NCBI GenBank assembly: GCA_965227095.1
Contig: CBDDFL010000002.1
Location: 1,116,001 to 1,180,000, forward strand
Direction: 5' to 3'
DNA: 64,000 bases
From: JANQMY01 sp965227095
GTDB lineage: Bacteria > Pseudomonadota > Alphaproteobacteria > JANQMY01
The position numbers and the translations under genes were made by a program. Positions 52,003 through 61,528 of this stretch are shown piece by piece (the first letter of the stretch is position 1; each line of letters starts with the position of its first letter). The notes beneath the pieces were generated by a model, which did no database searches, was not told where the DNA came from, and saw only the letters and a program-made list of their open reading frames with translations.

Positions 52003-52782
52003 CTAGAGGACTCGGAAGCTTTGGACAAGGCTGCCGGCAATCATGTGCCACCCATCCACCAGGACGAAGAAGATCAGCTTAAACGGCAACGATATGATGA
52101 TCGGGGGCAGCATCATCATGCCCATAGACATAAGGACTGATGCGATCACCATATCGATCACCAGGAACGGAATGAAGATTAAAAAGCCAATTTCAAAGGC
52201 GCGCCGCAACTCGCTGATCATGAATGCAGGGATCAGAATGTGAAATGGCGTGGCTTCGGGTTCCTCCACGGCTTCAGCATCCGCAAGATCCATGAATAAG
52301 AGCAGATCTTTTTCGCGCACATTCGCAAGCATAAATGTTTTGAAGGGCCCGGAGGCGTTTTCGAAAGCTTGATCTATTTCGATCTCATCGTTGATGTAGG
52401 GCTCAACCCCGCTTTCATAAGCCGCCGTAAAGACGGGCGCCATAATGAAGGCGGTTAGAAACAGCGCCAGGCTAATGATCACGGGATTGGGGGGGCTTTG
52501 CTGCAAGCCCATCGCGGTTCGCAGCAAGGACAGCACCACAACGATCCGAATAAAGGACGTGACCATGATCAAGATCGATGGTGCCAAGCTCAATATGGTG
52601 AGCAGCGCAAGGATCTGTAAAATACGGTCTGTGAGATTGCCTTCGTCGGCTCCCAAATCGATGTTAATTTCTTGCCCGATCGCTGGAGATACCAGAGCTA
52701 AGGCAAATACTGCCACGGCTGGCAGCAATGTAAGGCTCCGCTTCACCCAGCCAGGCACACCTTTGAAGGCCGGCGTAATCAT
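52003..52782 (-). CDS. fliP: FliP, flagellar type III export gate protein
   Basis: A 259-residue membrane protein with a signal peptide and the FliP segments SLAPSILIMVTSFIRIVVVL, PPNPVIISLALFLTAFIMAP, FMISELRRAFEIGFLIFIPF and MMMLPPIIISLPFKLIFFVL. With FliQ and FliR it forms the export gate. Its ATG overlaps the fliO stop by 4 nt. FliQ and FliR are encoded 3.5 kb away on the other strand, as in several alphaproteobacteria. Confidence 0.97.
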   Translation of the reverse strand: MITPAFKGVPGWVKRSLTLLPAVAVFALALVSPAIGQEINIDLGADEGNLTDRILQILALLTILSLAPSILIMVTSFIRIVVVLSLLRTAMGLQQSPPNPVIISLALFLTAFIMAPVFTAAYESGVEPYINDEIEIDQAFENASGPFKTFMLANVREKDLLLFMDLADAEAVEEPEATPFHILIPAFMISELRRAFEIGFLIFIPFLVIDMVIASVLMSMGMMMLPPIIISLPFKLIFFVLVDGWHMIAGSLVQSFRVL

Positions 52783-53141
52783 GCCGCATCTCCCTGCAGG
52801 CGCGGTGTGTCCGCTTGGTCTGCTTGAGATGGCTGTCGGCTTTCAATGGCCACAGGCACGAAATCGTTTTCCACGGGCGGCGTGATACTGCGTTCCACCA
52901 CGGTTTCACCGTTCTGACCCAACACAAGCAGATGTTCCACATCATCCCGCCGGACGATCACAAGACGCCGCCGCGGATCGATGGGTAAGGATTCGATAAT
53001 CTTTAGGCGTCGCGTGCTCGGGGAAAGGTTGGCGAAACGCTCGTCCAGTTTGAAATGACGCACGGCCCAGGCAAACCCACCGATCAGTCCAAGGACGAAA
53101 AGCAAAGCTGCCACAAATCTTAAAACGTCGAGGAAGTCCAT
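52779..53141 (-). CDS. fliO: FliO, export gate assembly protein
   Basis: A 120-residue protein with one N-terminal membrane helix (VLRFVAALLFVLGLIGGFAW) and a cytoplasmic domain with RRLKIIESLPIDPRRRLVIV and VEHLLVLGQNGETVVE, the FliO pattern. It helps FliP assemble. First gene of fliO-fliP; a CtrA-type box lies 83 bp upstream. Confidence 0.9.
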   Translation of the reverse strand: MDFLDVLRFVAALLFVLGLIGGFAWAVRHFKLDERFANLSPSTRRLKIIESLPIDPRRRLVIVRRDDVEHLLVLGQNGETVVERSITPPVENDFVPVAIESRQPSQADQADTPRLQGDAA

Positions 53142-53223
53142 CCGGGTGTGCCGCTCTCAATTCTGCGATGGTGCGCCACATTCTTGGGCGCTCAAAACGT
53201 CGTTTGACATTGCCGTTTGAGAT

Positions 53224-53238
53224 TTAAGATCGCGTTAA
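53224..53238. promoter_or_regulatory. CtrA-type box between fliO and the 507-residue gene
   Basis: TTAA-GATCGCG-TTAA is a perfect TTAA-N7-TTAA site. Because the motif reads the same on both strands, it could control fliO-fliP leftward (83 bp away) and the unknown gene rightward (132 bp away). A third TTAA follows at 53243-53246. Confidence 0.78.
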
Positions 53239-53369
53239 ACGGTTAATGCGGCCACTTGCTTTTGAAGAAAAATGACACCTTTGGGTTACCGTATCGGAAA
53301 AAGTAATCCCGCATAAACCCTATCCTGGCACTCTCCGCATCATGATTAGTGGTGAGTATCAACAGGCGC

Positions 53370-54890
53370 ATGAACAGCTTTAAGCTTGCGGTAACGTGGT
53401 TTGCTTTCGGGGCAGTCATTGGCGTTGCGTTAATGATGCAACCCATTATCGCGCCAATTTTGCCGAAGGATCCGGGGGATCGTTTGGTCTATGTGTTTAA
53501 ACGCAGCCTGGCGTTTGCGGGCGGGTCGGCATCTGCGATTGAGCTTTCGGAAACACGTGATGGTTTGGTGATCGAGAATCTCTCATTCGCGAAAGATCTA
53601 GACGGGCGTGAAATTGGGTTTTCTGTTGATCGCATTCATCTTGAAAAAGTGGATACCGAACGTGTGGTCGACCTATACCTTGGCCGGACACCCGAGACCG
53701 AAGTGGAGTACACGGACACTGGCGTGTTTGCGGATGTCCTGTCGCTCGAAGGGATCGATCTTCGCACCGGTCAGGATTTCGTGAATATAAAATCCGTGCG
53801 ACTAACCGAGGTCGGCACGGACAACTACCGCAGCTGGCTCGACCCAGAAACCTTTGGCGATGGGGGGTACGCCTCTGTTCTGGCCTTTTTGGTGCTCACC
53901 GGGACGGCCCAGTCCGTAACCGCGGATGAGGTCTTCTTCCGCAACGAAAGTACGGTTCCCATTTCCGCGACGATTGATGTTCTCGATGCAAAAGACGTGT
54001 CTGCCGGCCAAGTTGGTCGGATGACGGTTGAGAACGTGGTGGCTCAATGGCGCATTGGAAATGGCGTCACCATGGAATCGGCCACCATCAAGACCTTTAA
54101 TGCGCGGGAGATCGTCAGCGCCGCCGCGGGACAAGACAACGATCTGGACGCCCCGGAAGCCTTGATCTTCGACATCGCGGAGTTTAGCGAATTCTCCGTT
54201 CACACACCGGATATTGAGATTGTGCGCATCCCGTCTGGGACGGTGGCGACTTATACGCAATTGGGTCAGATTCCTGTGTCGGCGCGGCTCGAATTGCAGG
54301 ATCTATCGCTGGACGTGGATGCGATCGAATCGGAAAGCGCGCGCGCCTATTTGCGGGATGCCGGGATTGGGGAGATCTCCGTCGATGCGTCCCTCGCCTA
54401 TATTTTCGATCGAAACTCCGGTCTTCTGACCATCAAGGATGGGGCCATCACCGTGCCGGATTTGGCCAGGGTCGATATCGATGCTGAGTTTTCGGGCATT
54501 CGGCCATCTTGGGACGCGATTTCCGATTTTATCTCGGGCTTGCAGCAATCCCAAATCGTGGGCGCGCAGGCGCGTTTCGAAGACCGTTCAATCGTGGCCC
54601 GCTTCAGTGAGAAATGGGCGCGCGACACCAACAAGCAGCCGGAAGATTTTATCCATTTGTTTACCACGCCGGAGAATGACGGTGTAAAGGCGGGCCGTGT
54701 AGAAGCCGCGGCGTCTGTTTTGAAAGATTTTCTGAGTACTGAAGAAGCATTAACCATAAATGTTGCGCCGGATCAGCCCGTACCCGTCGAGTTTTTGCTC
54801 AGTCGAACGTCTCCGCAGGTTTTCTTGGAAACACTTGCTGTTGATCTGGCGATTGAGGTAACGGCCAGTGGGCAAATTCTTCCCGATTAA
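53370..54890 (+). CDS. Membrane-anchored periplasmic protein of unknown function
   Basis: A 506- or 507-residue protein (a GTG at 53349 would add 7 residues). One N-terminal helix (FKLAVTWFAFGAVIGVALMM) anchors a long, mostly beta-strand, acidic periplasmic part with repeating hydrophobic-polar strands (LVIENLSFAKDLDGREIGFS, GAITVPDLARVDIDAEFSGI). The texture recalls AsmA-like or lipid-transport beta-helical proteins, but I do not recognise a family. It lies between fliO and flgB, with CtrA boxes at both ends, so a link to the flagellum is likely. Confidence 0.75.
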   Translation: MNSFKLAVTWFAFGAVIGVALMMQPIIAPILPKDPGDRLVYVFKRSLAFAGGSASAIELSETRDGLVIENLSFAKDLDGREIGFSVDRIHLEKVDTERVVDLYLGRTPETEVEYTDTGVFADVLSLEGIDLRTGQDFVNIKSVRLTEVGTDNYRSWLDPETFGDGGYASVLAFLVLTGTAQSVTADEVFFRNESTVPISATIDVLDAKDVSAGQVGRMTVENVVAQWRIGNGVTMESATIKTFNAREIVSAAAGQDNDLDAPEALIFDIAEFSEFSVHTPDIEIVRIPSGTVATYTQLGQIPVSARLELQDLSLDVDAIESESARAYLRDAGIGEISVDASLAYIFDRNSGLLTIKDGAITVPDLARVDIDAEFSGIRPSWDAISDFISGLQQSQIVGAQARFEDRSIVARFSEKWARDTNKQPEDFIHLFTTPENDGVKAGRVEAAASVLKDFLSTEEALTINVAPDQPVPVEFLLSRTSPQVFLETLAVDLAIEVTASGQILPD

Positions 54891-54901
54891 TACAGTTTTA
54901 A
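54887..54901. promoter_or_regulatory. CtrA-type box upstream of flgB
   Basis: TTAA-TACAGTT-TTAA is a perfect TTAA-N7-TTAA site. It overlaps the stop codon of the preceding gene and lies 128 bp before the flgB ATG. In Caulobacter early flagellar operons are CtrA-activated; the same is likely for flgB-flgC-fliE-fliQ-fliR-flhB. Confidence 0.8.
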
Positions 54902-55028
54902 TTAGTTCCCGACAAAATCGCTAAGTGAATAATCATAGATCCTAACTGATTACTACAGTCTACGGATCAATGATTTGCGCAGCGTAGTGCGCAAGGCGTT
55001 TTGTAAAACAGGAAAAGATCGGACGGTT

Positions 55029-55436
55029 ATGAATCTTCTTGGTACTCCGATTTTTGAAATACTCCGTACAAAAATGGGTTGGATTCAAGCGCGGCAAGGC
55101 GTGTTGGCTGAAAACGTTGCCAATGCGAATACGCCAGACTTTGTCGCCCGAGACCTAAAGCAATTGTCATTTGACGATTTGCTGTCACCGCCACCGCATG
55201 TGGTCGCAGCGCGTGCAACTCATGAAGGGCACATTCCGCTTAAGCCCTCTTCGGCGCAAACGCGGTACAAAATTGAGCGGTCTCCAGACACCGAAGCCAG
55301 TCCAACCGGCAACGCCGTGGTACTGGAAGATCAAATGTTGAAAATTTCAGCGAACCAGGCGGACTTTCAAGCGGCATCGACGCTTTATTCCAAAGGTGTC
55401 GGCATGTTGCGTATCGCCCTTGGTGGCGGCAAGTAG
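55029..55436 (+). CDS. flgB: FlgB, proximal rod protein
   Basis: A 135-residue rod protein with MGWIQARQGVLAENVANANT, PDFVARDL and the C-terminal ISANQADFQAASTLYSKGVG. The ATG at 55029 is preferred over an in-frame start 54 nt upstream because FlgB proteins begin near this point. First gene of the six-gene flgB-flhB operon. Confidence 0.94.
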   Translation: MNLLGTPIFEILRTKMGWIQARQGVLAENVANANTPDFVARDLKQLSFDDLLSPPPHVVAARATHEGHIPLKPSSAQTRYKIERSPDTEASPTGNAVVLEDQMLKISANQADFQAASTLYSKGVGMLRIALGGGK

Positions 55437-55455
55437 GTAAGAGTGAGGTCACACG

Positions 55456-55866
<411 letters not shown>

Positions 55867-55890
55867 TCCGTTTCTGGGGAGTGACAGACC

Positions 55891-56199
55891 ATGACCATTG
55901 ATCCTACAAGCGCTGCCGCCGCTTATGCGAAGATTGCTGAGGCCGCATCTACGTCCGGTGCACCGGCGCCAAAGCAAGATGGACCGAACTTTGCCAATCT
56001 TGTGCAAGAAGCGATTGACCAAGTAATGGAAACCGGCCGCGCCAGCGAGCAGAAAATGGCCGAAGGCGTGAATGGTCAAGCGCCTCTCATTGACGTGGTG
56101 ACGGCTGTCACCACCGCAGAAATGACTCTTGAAACCGTCACGTCGATCCGGGATCGGATGGTGGCGGCGTATCAGGACGTCGTCAAAATGCCGATCTAA
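55891..56199 (+). CDS. fliE: FliE, MS ring-rod junction protein
   Basis: A 102-residue protein with FANLVQEAIDQVMETGRASE, then PLIDVVTAVTTAEMTLETVT and ending VVAAYQDVVKMPI, the FliE pattern. It links the MS ring to the rod and is needed early in export. It follows flgC by 24 nt. Confidence 0.95.
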   Translation: MTIDPTSAAAAYAKIAEAASTSGAPAPKQDGPNFANLVQEAIDQVMETGRASEQKMAEGVNGQAPLIDVVTAVTTAEMTLETVTSIRDRMVAAYQDVVKMPI

Positions 56200-56230
56200 C
56201 AATAAAGTCCAAGACGGCGGGTGGGGAAAC

Positions 56231-56500
56231 GTGACGGGTGCGGAAGTCCTAGACATTGCATATGACGCAATCTGGGTGTTGCTGTGGGTGGCAGGGCCAC
56301 TCATGATGATCGCCTTGCTTGTGGGCTTGGTGATCGCCTTGGTGCAAGCTTTGACACAGGTTCAGGAAATGACCTTGGTCTTTGTTCCGAAGATCATCGT
56401 GATTTTTATCTCGCTGCTGTTGATGCTGCCCTATATGGGCCAGCAATTGGGCGACTTCTCGATGCGCCTCATGGCGCAAATCGCTGCCTACGGGGCGTGA
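56231..56500 (+). CDS. fliQ: FliQ, flagellar export gate protein
   Basis: An 89-residue protein with two membrane helices (VLLWVAGPLMMIALLVGLVI and VFVPKIIVIFISLLLMLPYM) and the family segment QALTQVQEMTLVFVPKI. A GTG start after GGTGGGGA gives the normal FliQ length; longer in-frame openings would overlap fliE. It precedes fliR by 7 nt. Confidence 0.95.
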   Translation: MTGAEVLDIAYDAIWVLLWVAGPLMMIALLVGLVIALVQALTQVQEMTLVFVPKIIVIFISLLLMLPYMGQQLGDFSMRLMAQIAAYGA

Positions 56501-56507
56501 CGCGCCC

Positions 56508-57281
56508 GTGCAGATCCCGCTCACCTTTCTCGAAAGTCCGGCGTTCCAGCCTTATCTCTTTTTCATGGTGTTTATGCGTCTGGGCACCATGATGATGGTG
56601 TTTCCGGCCTTCAGTGAGACGGCCATTTCGGTTCGCATTCGGCTTCTTGTGGCGCTTGCCATTACCATTGTGATGGTGCCCTTGGTGGCAGGCACTTATC
56701 CGCCGCAGCCAGAGACCATTGCGGGTCTTTTCTTCTTGATGGGCACTGAATTCGCCATTGCCATATTTATCGCCGGGGCGGCGCGTCTCATTATGGCGGC
56801 ACTTCATACGGCCGGTTTCACCATGGGGTTTCAGACCAGCTTAGCGTTCGCGCAAAATTTCGACCCGACACAAGGCGTACAAAGCGCGCTGATCTCGACG
56901 TTTCTGTCGATCGTCGGCATCACGCTCATTTTCACAACGGACCTGCATCACTTAATGATCGCCGCCATGCGCGATAGTTATTTTCTGTTTGCGCCGGGGG
57001 CGCCTTTGCCGGTGGGGGACTTTGCAAAAATGGCGACAGCCACCGTGGCGGGGGCCTTCAAGCTGGCCATTCAAATGTCCGCGCCGCTCATAGCTTTTGC
57101 CTTGATCTTCAATCTCGGCATGGGCGTGTTGGCGAAACTGATGCCACAAGTGCAGATTTTCTTTGTGGCCATGCCGGCCAATATGCTGGCGGGATTTATC
57201 ATCATTTCGATTACGCTCAGTGCGGTGATGATCTGGTTCATCGAACATGTGGAGCAGACCATCGGTCTGTTTACGGTGTAA
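56508..57281 (+). CDS. fliR: FliR, flagellar export gate protein
   Basis: A 257-residue membrane protein with six or more helices. It contains FFMVFMRLGTMMMVFPAFSE, MGFQTSLAFAQNFDPTQGVQ and LGMGVLAKLMPQVQIFFVAM, all typical of FliR. It starts with GTG. It forms the export gate with FliP and FliQ and contacts FlhB, encoded 3 nt downstream. Confidence 0.96.
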   Translation: MQIPLTFLESPAFQPYLFFMVFMRLGTMMMVFPAFSETAISVRIRLLVALAITIVMVPLVAGTYPPQPETIAGLFFLMGTEFAIAIFIAGAARLIMAALHTAGFTMGFQTSLAFAQNFDPTQGVQSALISTFLSIVGITLIFTTDLHHLMIAAMRDSYFLFAPGAPLPVGDFAKMATATVAGAFKLAIQMSAPLIAFALIFNLGMGVLAKLMPQVQIFFVAMPANMLAGFIIISITLSAVMIWFIEHVEQTIGLFTV

Positions 57282-57284
57282 TCG

Positions 57285-58373
57285 ATGAGCGGTGATCGTC
57301 CCGATGAAAGTCAAAAGACAGAAGAACCAACCGCCAAACGATTAGAGGATGCGCATAAGAAAGGCGACGTCCCCAAATCGCAAGAGATCTCCAACTGGTT
57401 CATTTTGGCGGCGGGCACGGCCGCCTTGGTGTTTATGACGGACGGCGTCACATCGCGGGTGACGGAAGCTGTCATGCCGTTTATCGAGTCGCCCCATACG
57501 ATCCCCACCGATGGGTTTCACATTGTGGAAGCCTCACGTCTGTTGATCCTAGATCTTGTGATCGCTCTCTTGTTTCCTCTGGGGTTGTTTGTGATCGCCG
57601 CCATTGCGGGCAATATGATCCAACACCCGCCCATTTTCACGGCGGAGAAGATCCAGCCGAAACTTGAGAAGATCTCGCCCATGAGCGGCTTCAAGCGCCT
57701 GTTCGGCACCATGGCGCTGGTCAACTTCGCCAAGGGCCTTGCGAAGCTCACGATCGTTGGGCTTATCGCCACCGCGATCGTGGCGTCGGAGCAAGAACTG
57801 CTCATGAATATTCTGCGCTTCGAACTCAACGACACCATGGATGCGATCTTGGCGCTTTCCATTCGCATGATGGGGGGCATTCTGGCGGTTCTCGCGGTGA
57901 TCGCCATTCTGGATTTTGCCTATCAGCAATTCGATTTCACCAAGCGCCAACGCATGACCAAGCAAGAAGTGAAAGACGAACACAAGCAAATGGAAGGCGA
58001 TCCCATGGTGAAGGCGCGGTTGCGCCAGATCCGCATGGAACGCTCGCGCCAGCGCATGATGGCGGAAGTGCCGGACGCCTCGGTGGTGATCACCAATCCA
58101 ACCCACTATGCGGTGGCCTTGAAATACGAATCGGGCACCATGCATGCGCCCTTGGTGGTGGCGAAGGGCGTGGATGCGGTGGCCTTGCGCATTCGCGAAA
58201 TGGCCGGCGAACACGACGTGCCCATTGTGGAAAACCCGCCTCTGGCGCGGTCGCTCCACGCGTCGGTGGAGTTAGGCGACGAAATCCACCCGGATCACTA
58301 CAAAGCCGTGGCCGCCGTGATCTCTTATGTGATGCAGAAAAATGCCAACAAATCCCGGGCAAGGACTCATTAA
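57285..58373 (+). CDS. flhB: FlhB, export specificity switch protein
   Basis: A 362-residue protein starting with the DESQKTEEPTAKRLEDAHKK motif, four membrane helices, and a cytoplasmic domain with the self-cleavage site NPTH (in VVITNPTHYAVALKYE). Cleavage between Asn and Pro lets export switch from rod-hook to filament proteins. Last gene of the operon. Its stop codon lies within the TTAA-rich region before cckA. Confidence 0.97.
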   Translation: MSGDRPDESQKTEEPTAKRLEDAHKKGDVPKSQEISNWFILAAGTAALVFMTDGVTSRVTEAVMPFIESPHTIPTDGFHIVEASRLLILDLVIALLFPLGLFVIAAIAGNMIQHPPIFTAEKIQPKLEKISPMSGFKRLFGTMALVNFAKGLAKLTIVGLIATAIVASEQELLMNILRFELNDTMDAILALSIRMMGGILAVLAVIAILDFAYQQFDFTKRQRMTKQEVKDEHKQMEGDPMVKARLRQIRMERSRQRMMAEVPDASVVITNPTHYAVALKYESGTMHAPLVVAKGVDAVALRIREMAGEHDVPIVENPPLARSLHASVELGDEIHPDHYKAVAAVISYVMQKNANKSRARTH

Positions 58374-58414
58374 CGTTTTTTAACCATAAGTAACCATGCG
58401 ATGGTGATGGTTAA
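58370..58414. promoter_or_regulatory. Cluster of CtrA-like half sites upstream of cckA
   Basis: TTAACCAT (58380-58387), TAACCAT (58391-58397) and ATGGTTAA (58407-58414, TTAACCAT on the other strand) lie between flhB and cckA. The first pair TTAA...TTAA (58370 and 58380) has a 6-nt rather than 7-nt spacer. The inverted half sites suggest a regulator dimer, possibly CtrA feedback on cckA. Identity inferred. Confidence 0.5.
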
Positions 58415-58462
58415 GGCGACGCGCCCCTCAGCGCAGCGCCCGTTAATGACAGGGAATTCACA

Positions 58463-60925
58463 GTGTTCGACAGCTTGGAATTGTTTGGGGAGCGTCGGGG
58501 CGGCAGAACCTATTACTTAGGCGCAGCCGCGCTGGCGGTGCTGGCAATTGCTGCTTTTGCGGCCTTTTCTGCGGTGGATGAGACGGGGGCTGCCGGCGGG
58601 ATTTTCTTGGGCGGCATCACCATTCTGGGCATTACGTTGCTCGCCTTCTTCGCCATGGGGCGCCCGCCAGCGGCAGCCACCCAGCGAATCGCCAATCGGG
58701 ATCTGCTCAAAGCCTTGGGCGAATCATCCCCCGACGCGCTGCTGATTCTGCGCAATGACGGCGCCGTGCTCTATGCCAACCCGGCCTATCGTGAATTGGT
58801 GGGCATGACGGATCCGAAGCGGCTGGTGCCGCTCGACCGGGCCTTCGCCGGCTACCCGGAAATTTCAGGCCCCATCTATCGTCTGTCAAAAGCCGTGAAG
58901 TCCAATGGCTCGGACACCGAAACGGTGCTCATTCCGGTTGAAGGCGGTGGCACCAAACGCGCGCGCATTTCCGCCCGGCCTATGGACTTTGCCATGAACG
59001 GGATTGAGCCCGGCGGCGCGTCCTTTTGGCAGGTGGCGTTTTTGGACGGCACGGACGCCCCGCAAGCGGAGGCCGCTGGTGCGGTCTCCCATTGGCTCGC
59101 GCAAGATGCGCTGCCGTGTTTTTCATTGGATGTGCAAGACCGCGTTACCGGCAGCAATAAAGCCGCCCGCACATTACTGGGCAAGGGCGGCCGTGCCGCG
59201 CTGTCGGGAAAATACCGGGACCTGTTCGAGACGATCGAGGCCCATGGCGACGGCACCTTCACGGCGACCGTAACGGTAAAGGACGGTACCCAGAAAAATC
59301 TGGCCCTTTACGTATCGCCGGACGGACCGGGGGGCACCGCAGGCCGCATTGCCCTGGTGCACGACCTCACTCCCGCTGCCGACAATCCGGTCAAACAGGT
59401 GGAGGCGCCGGAAACACCGGCGGGCGTGTTGGAAAACGCCCCCATCGCCATTGCCTGGATTTCAAAGCGCGGCAAGGTGATCCACACCAACACGGCGTGC
59501 CGTAATTTACTGGGCGACATTGCCAAGAAAGGCCGCTCCATCACCAGCCTGTTCGACGACGGCTTCCAAAGCGATGTGCGCTTGGCGTTTGAAAAAGCGT
59601 TAGAGGGGGGCGAAGCCCATTTGCCGGGTGAAATCCGCCTCAGCACCCAGCGCGACATGTTCAGCCAAGTGTCGGTTCTGCCCGCCGCCATTGATCCGCA
59701 GGCGGACAGTGAGGCGGCAGCCATTCTCTATCTGATCGACACGACCGATCAGAAGTCTCTCGAAATTCAATTCGCCCAAAGTCAGAAAATGCAAGCGGTG
59801 GGTCAGCTCGCGGGCGGCGTGGCCCACGACTTTAACAACATGCTCACAGCCATGATCGGCTTTTGCGACCTGTTGTTGGCGAAGCACCAGGCGGGCGACC
59901 CGTCCTTCGCGGACATCATGCAAATCAAACAGAACGCCAATCGTGCCGCCAATTTGGTGCGGCATTTGTTGGCCTTTTCGCGCCAGCAAACCCTGCGCCC
60001 CAGCGTGCTGTGGCTTCCCGACACGCTTGCGAATTTGAAAGATTTGCTGAAGCGTTTGGTGGGCGAAAACGTCACGCTCGAAATCAAACATGACCGCGAT
60101 GTGGGGCTTGTGAAGGTGGATGAAGGCCAGTTTGAACAGGCCATCATCAATCTGTGTGTGAATGCGCGCGATGCCATGCCCGACGGCGGTGGGGTCACCA
60201 TCCGTACAGAGAACATCTCCACCGAACAATCGGAAAAACTGGGCCATGCGCTGATGCCGGCGGCGGAATATGTGATGATCGAAGTGGCCGACACGGGCAC
60301 CGGCATTGCCAAGGAAGATTTAGGCAAGATCTTCGAACCGTTCTTTACCACCAAGGAAGTGGGGCAGGGCACGGGGCTTGGCCTTTCCATGGTCTATGGC
60401 GTGGTGAAGCAAACGGGTGGGTTCATCTTCCCGGAAAGCACGGTGGGCAAGGGCACGGCGTTCAAAATCTACCTGCCGCTCCATGTGGAAACCGAAGAAG
60501 AAAAAGCCGCCGACACGGCGCAAGCGGAAACGGCCAAGCCGGACCTCACCGGCATGGGCAAGATCTTGCTGGTGGAAGACGAAGAAGCGGTGCGCACCTT
60601 CGCCTCTCGTGCGCTGTCCACCCGCGGCTATACGGTGCTGGAAGCGCCCAGCGGCGACATTGCGCTGGACCTGATGAAGGAACAGGGCGGCGAGATCGAC
60701 CTGGTGGTCAGCGACGTGGTCATGCCCGGCATGCGCGGGCCGACCATGGTGCAAGAGTCCCGGCAATATTGTCCGGATGCCAAAATCATCTTCATTTCCG
60801 GCTATACGGAAGACGCTTTCCAGAAGAACCTCGACCCGGATTTGGAATTCGCCTTCCTGCCCAAGCCGTTCAGCCTGAAACAGCTCGCCGAGAAGGTGAA
60901 AGAGGTCATGCAGGCGGGGGGTTAG
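58463..60925 (+). CDS. cckA: CckA, hybrid histidine kinase of the CtrA pathway
   Basis: An 820-residue hybrid kinase: two membrane helices (about residues 19-66), PAS domains around 80-190 and 325-430, HisKA with the phosphorylated His455 in GGVAHDFNNMLTAM, an ATPase domain (NLCVNARDAMPDGGGV, GTGLGLSMVYG) and a receiver with Asp751 in VSDVVMPGM. CckA sends phosphate through ChpT to CtrA and CpdR, setting cell-cycle and flagellar gene expression. A GTG start is used. Only two PAS domains and a short membrane part are typical of CckA. It lies directly after flhB, whose promoter region holds a CtrA box. Confidence 0.94.
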   Translation: MFDSLELFGERRGGRTYYLGAAALAVLAIAAFAAFSAVDETGAAGGIFLGGITILGITLLAFFAMGRPPAAATQRIANRDLLKALGESSPDALLILRNDGAVLYANPAYRELVGMTDPKRLVPLDRAFAGYPEISGPIYRLSKAVKSNGSDTETVLIPVEGGGTKRARISARPMDFAMNGIEPGGASFWQVAFLDGTDAPQAEAAGAVSHWLAQDALPCFSLDVQDRVTGSNKAARTLLGKGGRAALSGKYRDLFETIEAHGDGTFTATVTVKDGTQKNLALYVSPDGPGGTAGRIALVHDLTPAADNPVKQVEAPETPAGVLENAPIAIAWISKRGKVIHTNTACRNLLGDIAKKGRSITSLFDDGFQSDVRLAFEKALEGGEAHLPGEIRLSTQRDMFSQVSVLPAAIDPQADSEAAAILYLIDTTDQKSLEIQFAQSQKMQAVGQLAGGVAHDFNNMLTAMIGFCDLLLAKHQAGDPSFADIMQIKQNANRAANLVRHLLAFSRQQTLRPSVLWLPDTLANLKDLLKRLVGENVTLEIKHDRDVGLVKVDEGQFEQAIINLCVNARDAMPDGGGVTIRTENISTEQSEKLGHALMPAAEYVMIEVADTGTGIAKEDLGKIFEPFFTTKEVGQGTGLGLSMVYGVVKQTGGFIFPESTVGKGTAFKIYLPLHVETEEEKAADTAQAETAKPDLTGMGKILLVEDEEAVRTFASRALSTRGYTVLEAPSGDIALDLMKEQGGEIDLVVSDVVMPGMRGPTMVQESRQYCPDAKIIFISGYTEDAFQKNLDPDLEFAFLPKPFSLKQLAEKVKEVMQAGG

Positions 60926-61003
60926 GATCGATGTTGTACTTATAGTTGAGTTAGTGCCAACAAATTGTTTCGAAAATAGAGCTAGAAGCAATATGCTTGC
61001 AAA

Positions 61004-61525
61004 ATGGTGTTTTCGCGAAAAATTCAACTGATAGATGAGTATCTAGGAGTGCCCAAGAAGCTAGCGGATGGAATTCCGGTATGGGAGAAGTCTTCGTGGA
61101 AAAATGAGCTCCAAGCAATCTGGCTGATTGACGAAGAAGATGGTAGCACCAGGTCCCAACTTCGGTTCAAGACACGCGTTGGAAATCGAAAGTGGCCGAG
61201 TGTATCCCTGATATTTCGTAACGATCAAGTTTGTCGGGTTGATTTGGCCCCCGATCACATAGTTAAGAGAAACCCACCATGGGCAATTGGAGTGGGGCTT
61301 CCTGCCAAAATTTCTGGTTCTCATATCCATGCATGGAACGATAACAAAGAGCACATAAGATCTTCCAATGTCTGGGAAATCTCGGCACGCAGAAATCTGA
61401 AACCTCAAATCTCACGATTACCTCACGCGCTGGCTTACTTGGCAGATGAGATTAAGCTAGACTTAACCAACGAACAAAGACAGTTTGACATTCCTCCTCA
61501 AAGCGATTTGTTCGATTTGGAGTGA
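61004..61525 (+). CDS. Unknown protein 1 of the cckA-recA insert
   Basis: A 173-residue soluble protein of no recognised family. It is rich in charged and aromatic residues (WEKSSWKNELQAIWLIDEED, WPSVSLIFRNDQVCRVDLAP) with a later HIHAWNDNKEH segment. There is no signal peptide or membrane helix. By eye the DNA is clearly less GC-rich than cckA and recA, suggesting lateral entry. The stop is 3 nt before the next start, so the two genes form a pair. A defence or toxin-antitoxin-like module is possible, without direct evidence. Confidence 0.65.
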   Translation: MVFSRKIQLIDEYLGVPKKLADGIPVWEKSSWKNELQAIWLIDEEDGSTRSQLRFKTRVGNRKWPSVSLIFRNDQVCRVDLAPDHIVKRNPPWAIGVGLPAKISGSHIHAWNDNKEHIRSSNVWEISARRNLKPQISRLPHALAYLADEIKLDLTNEQRQFDIPPQSDLFDLE

Positions 61526-61528
61526 GTT

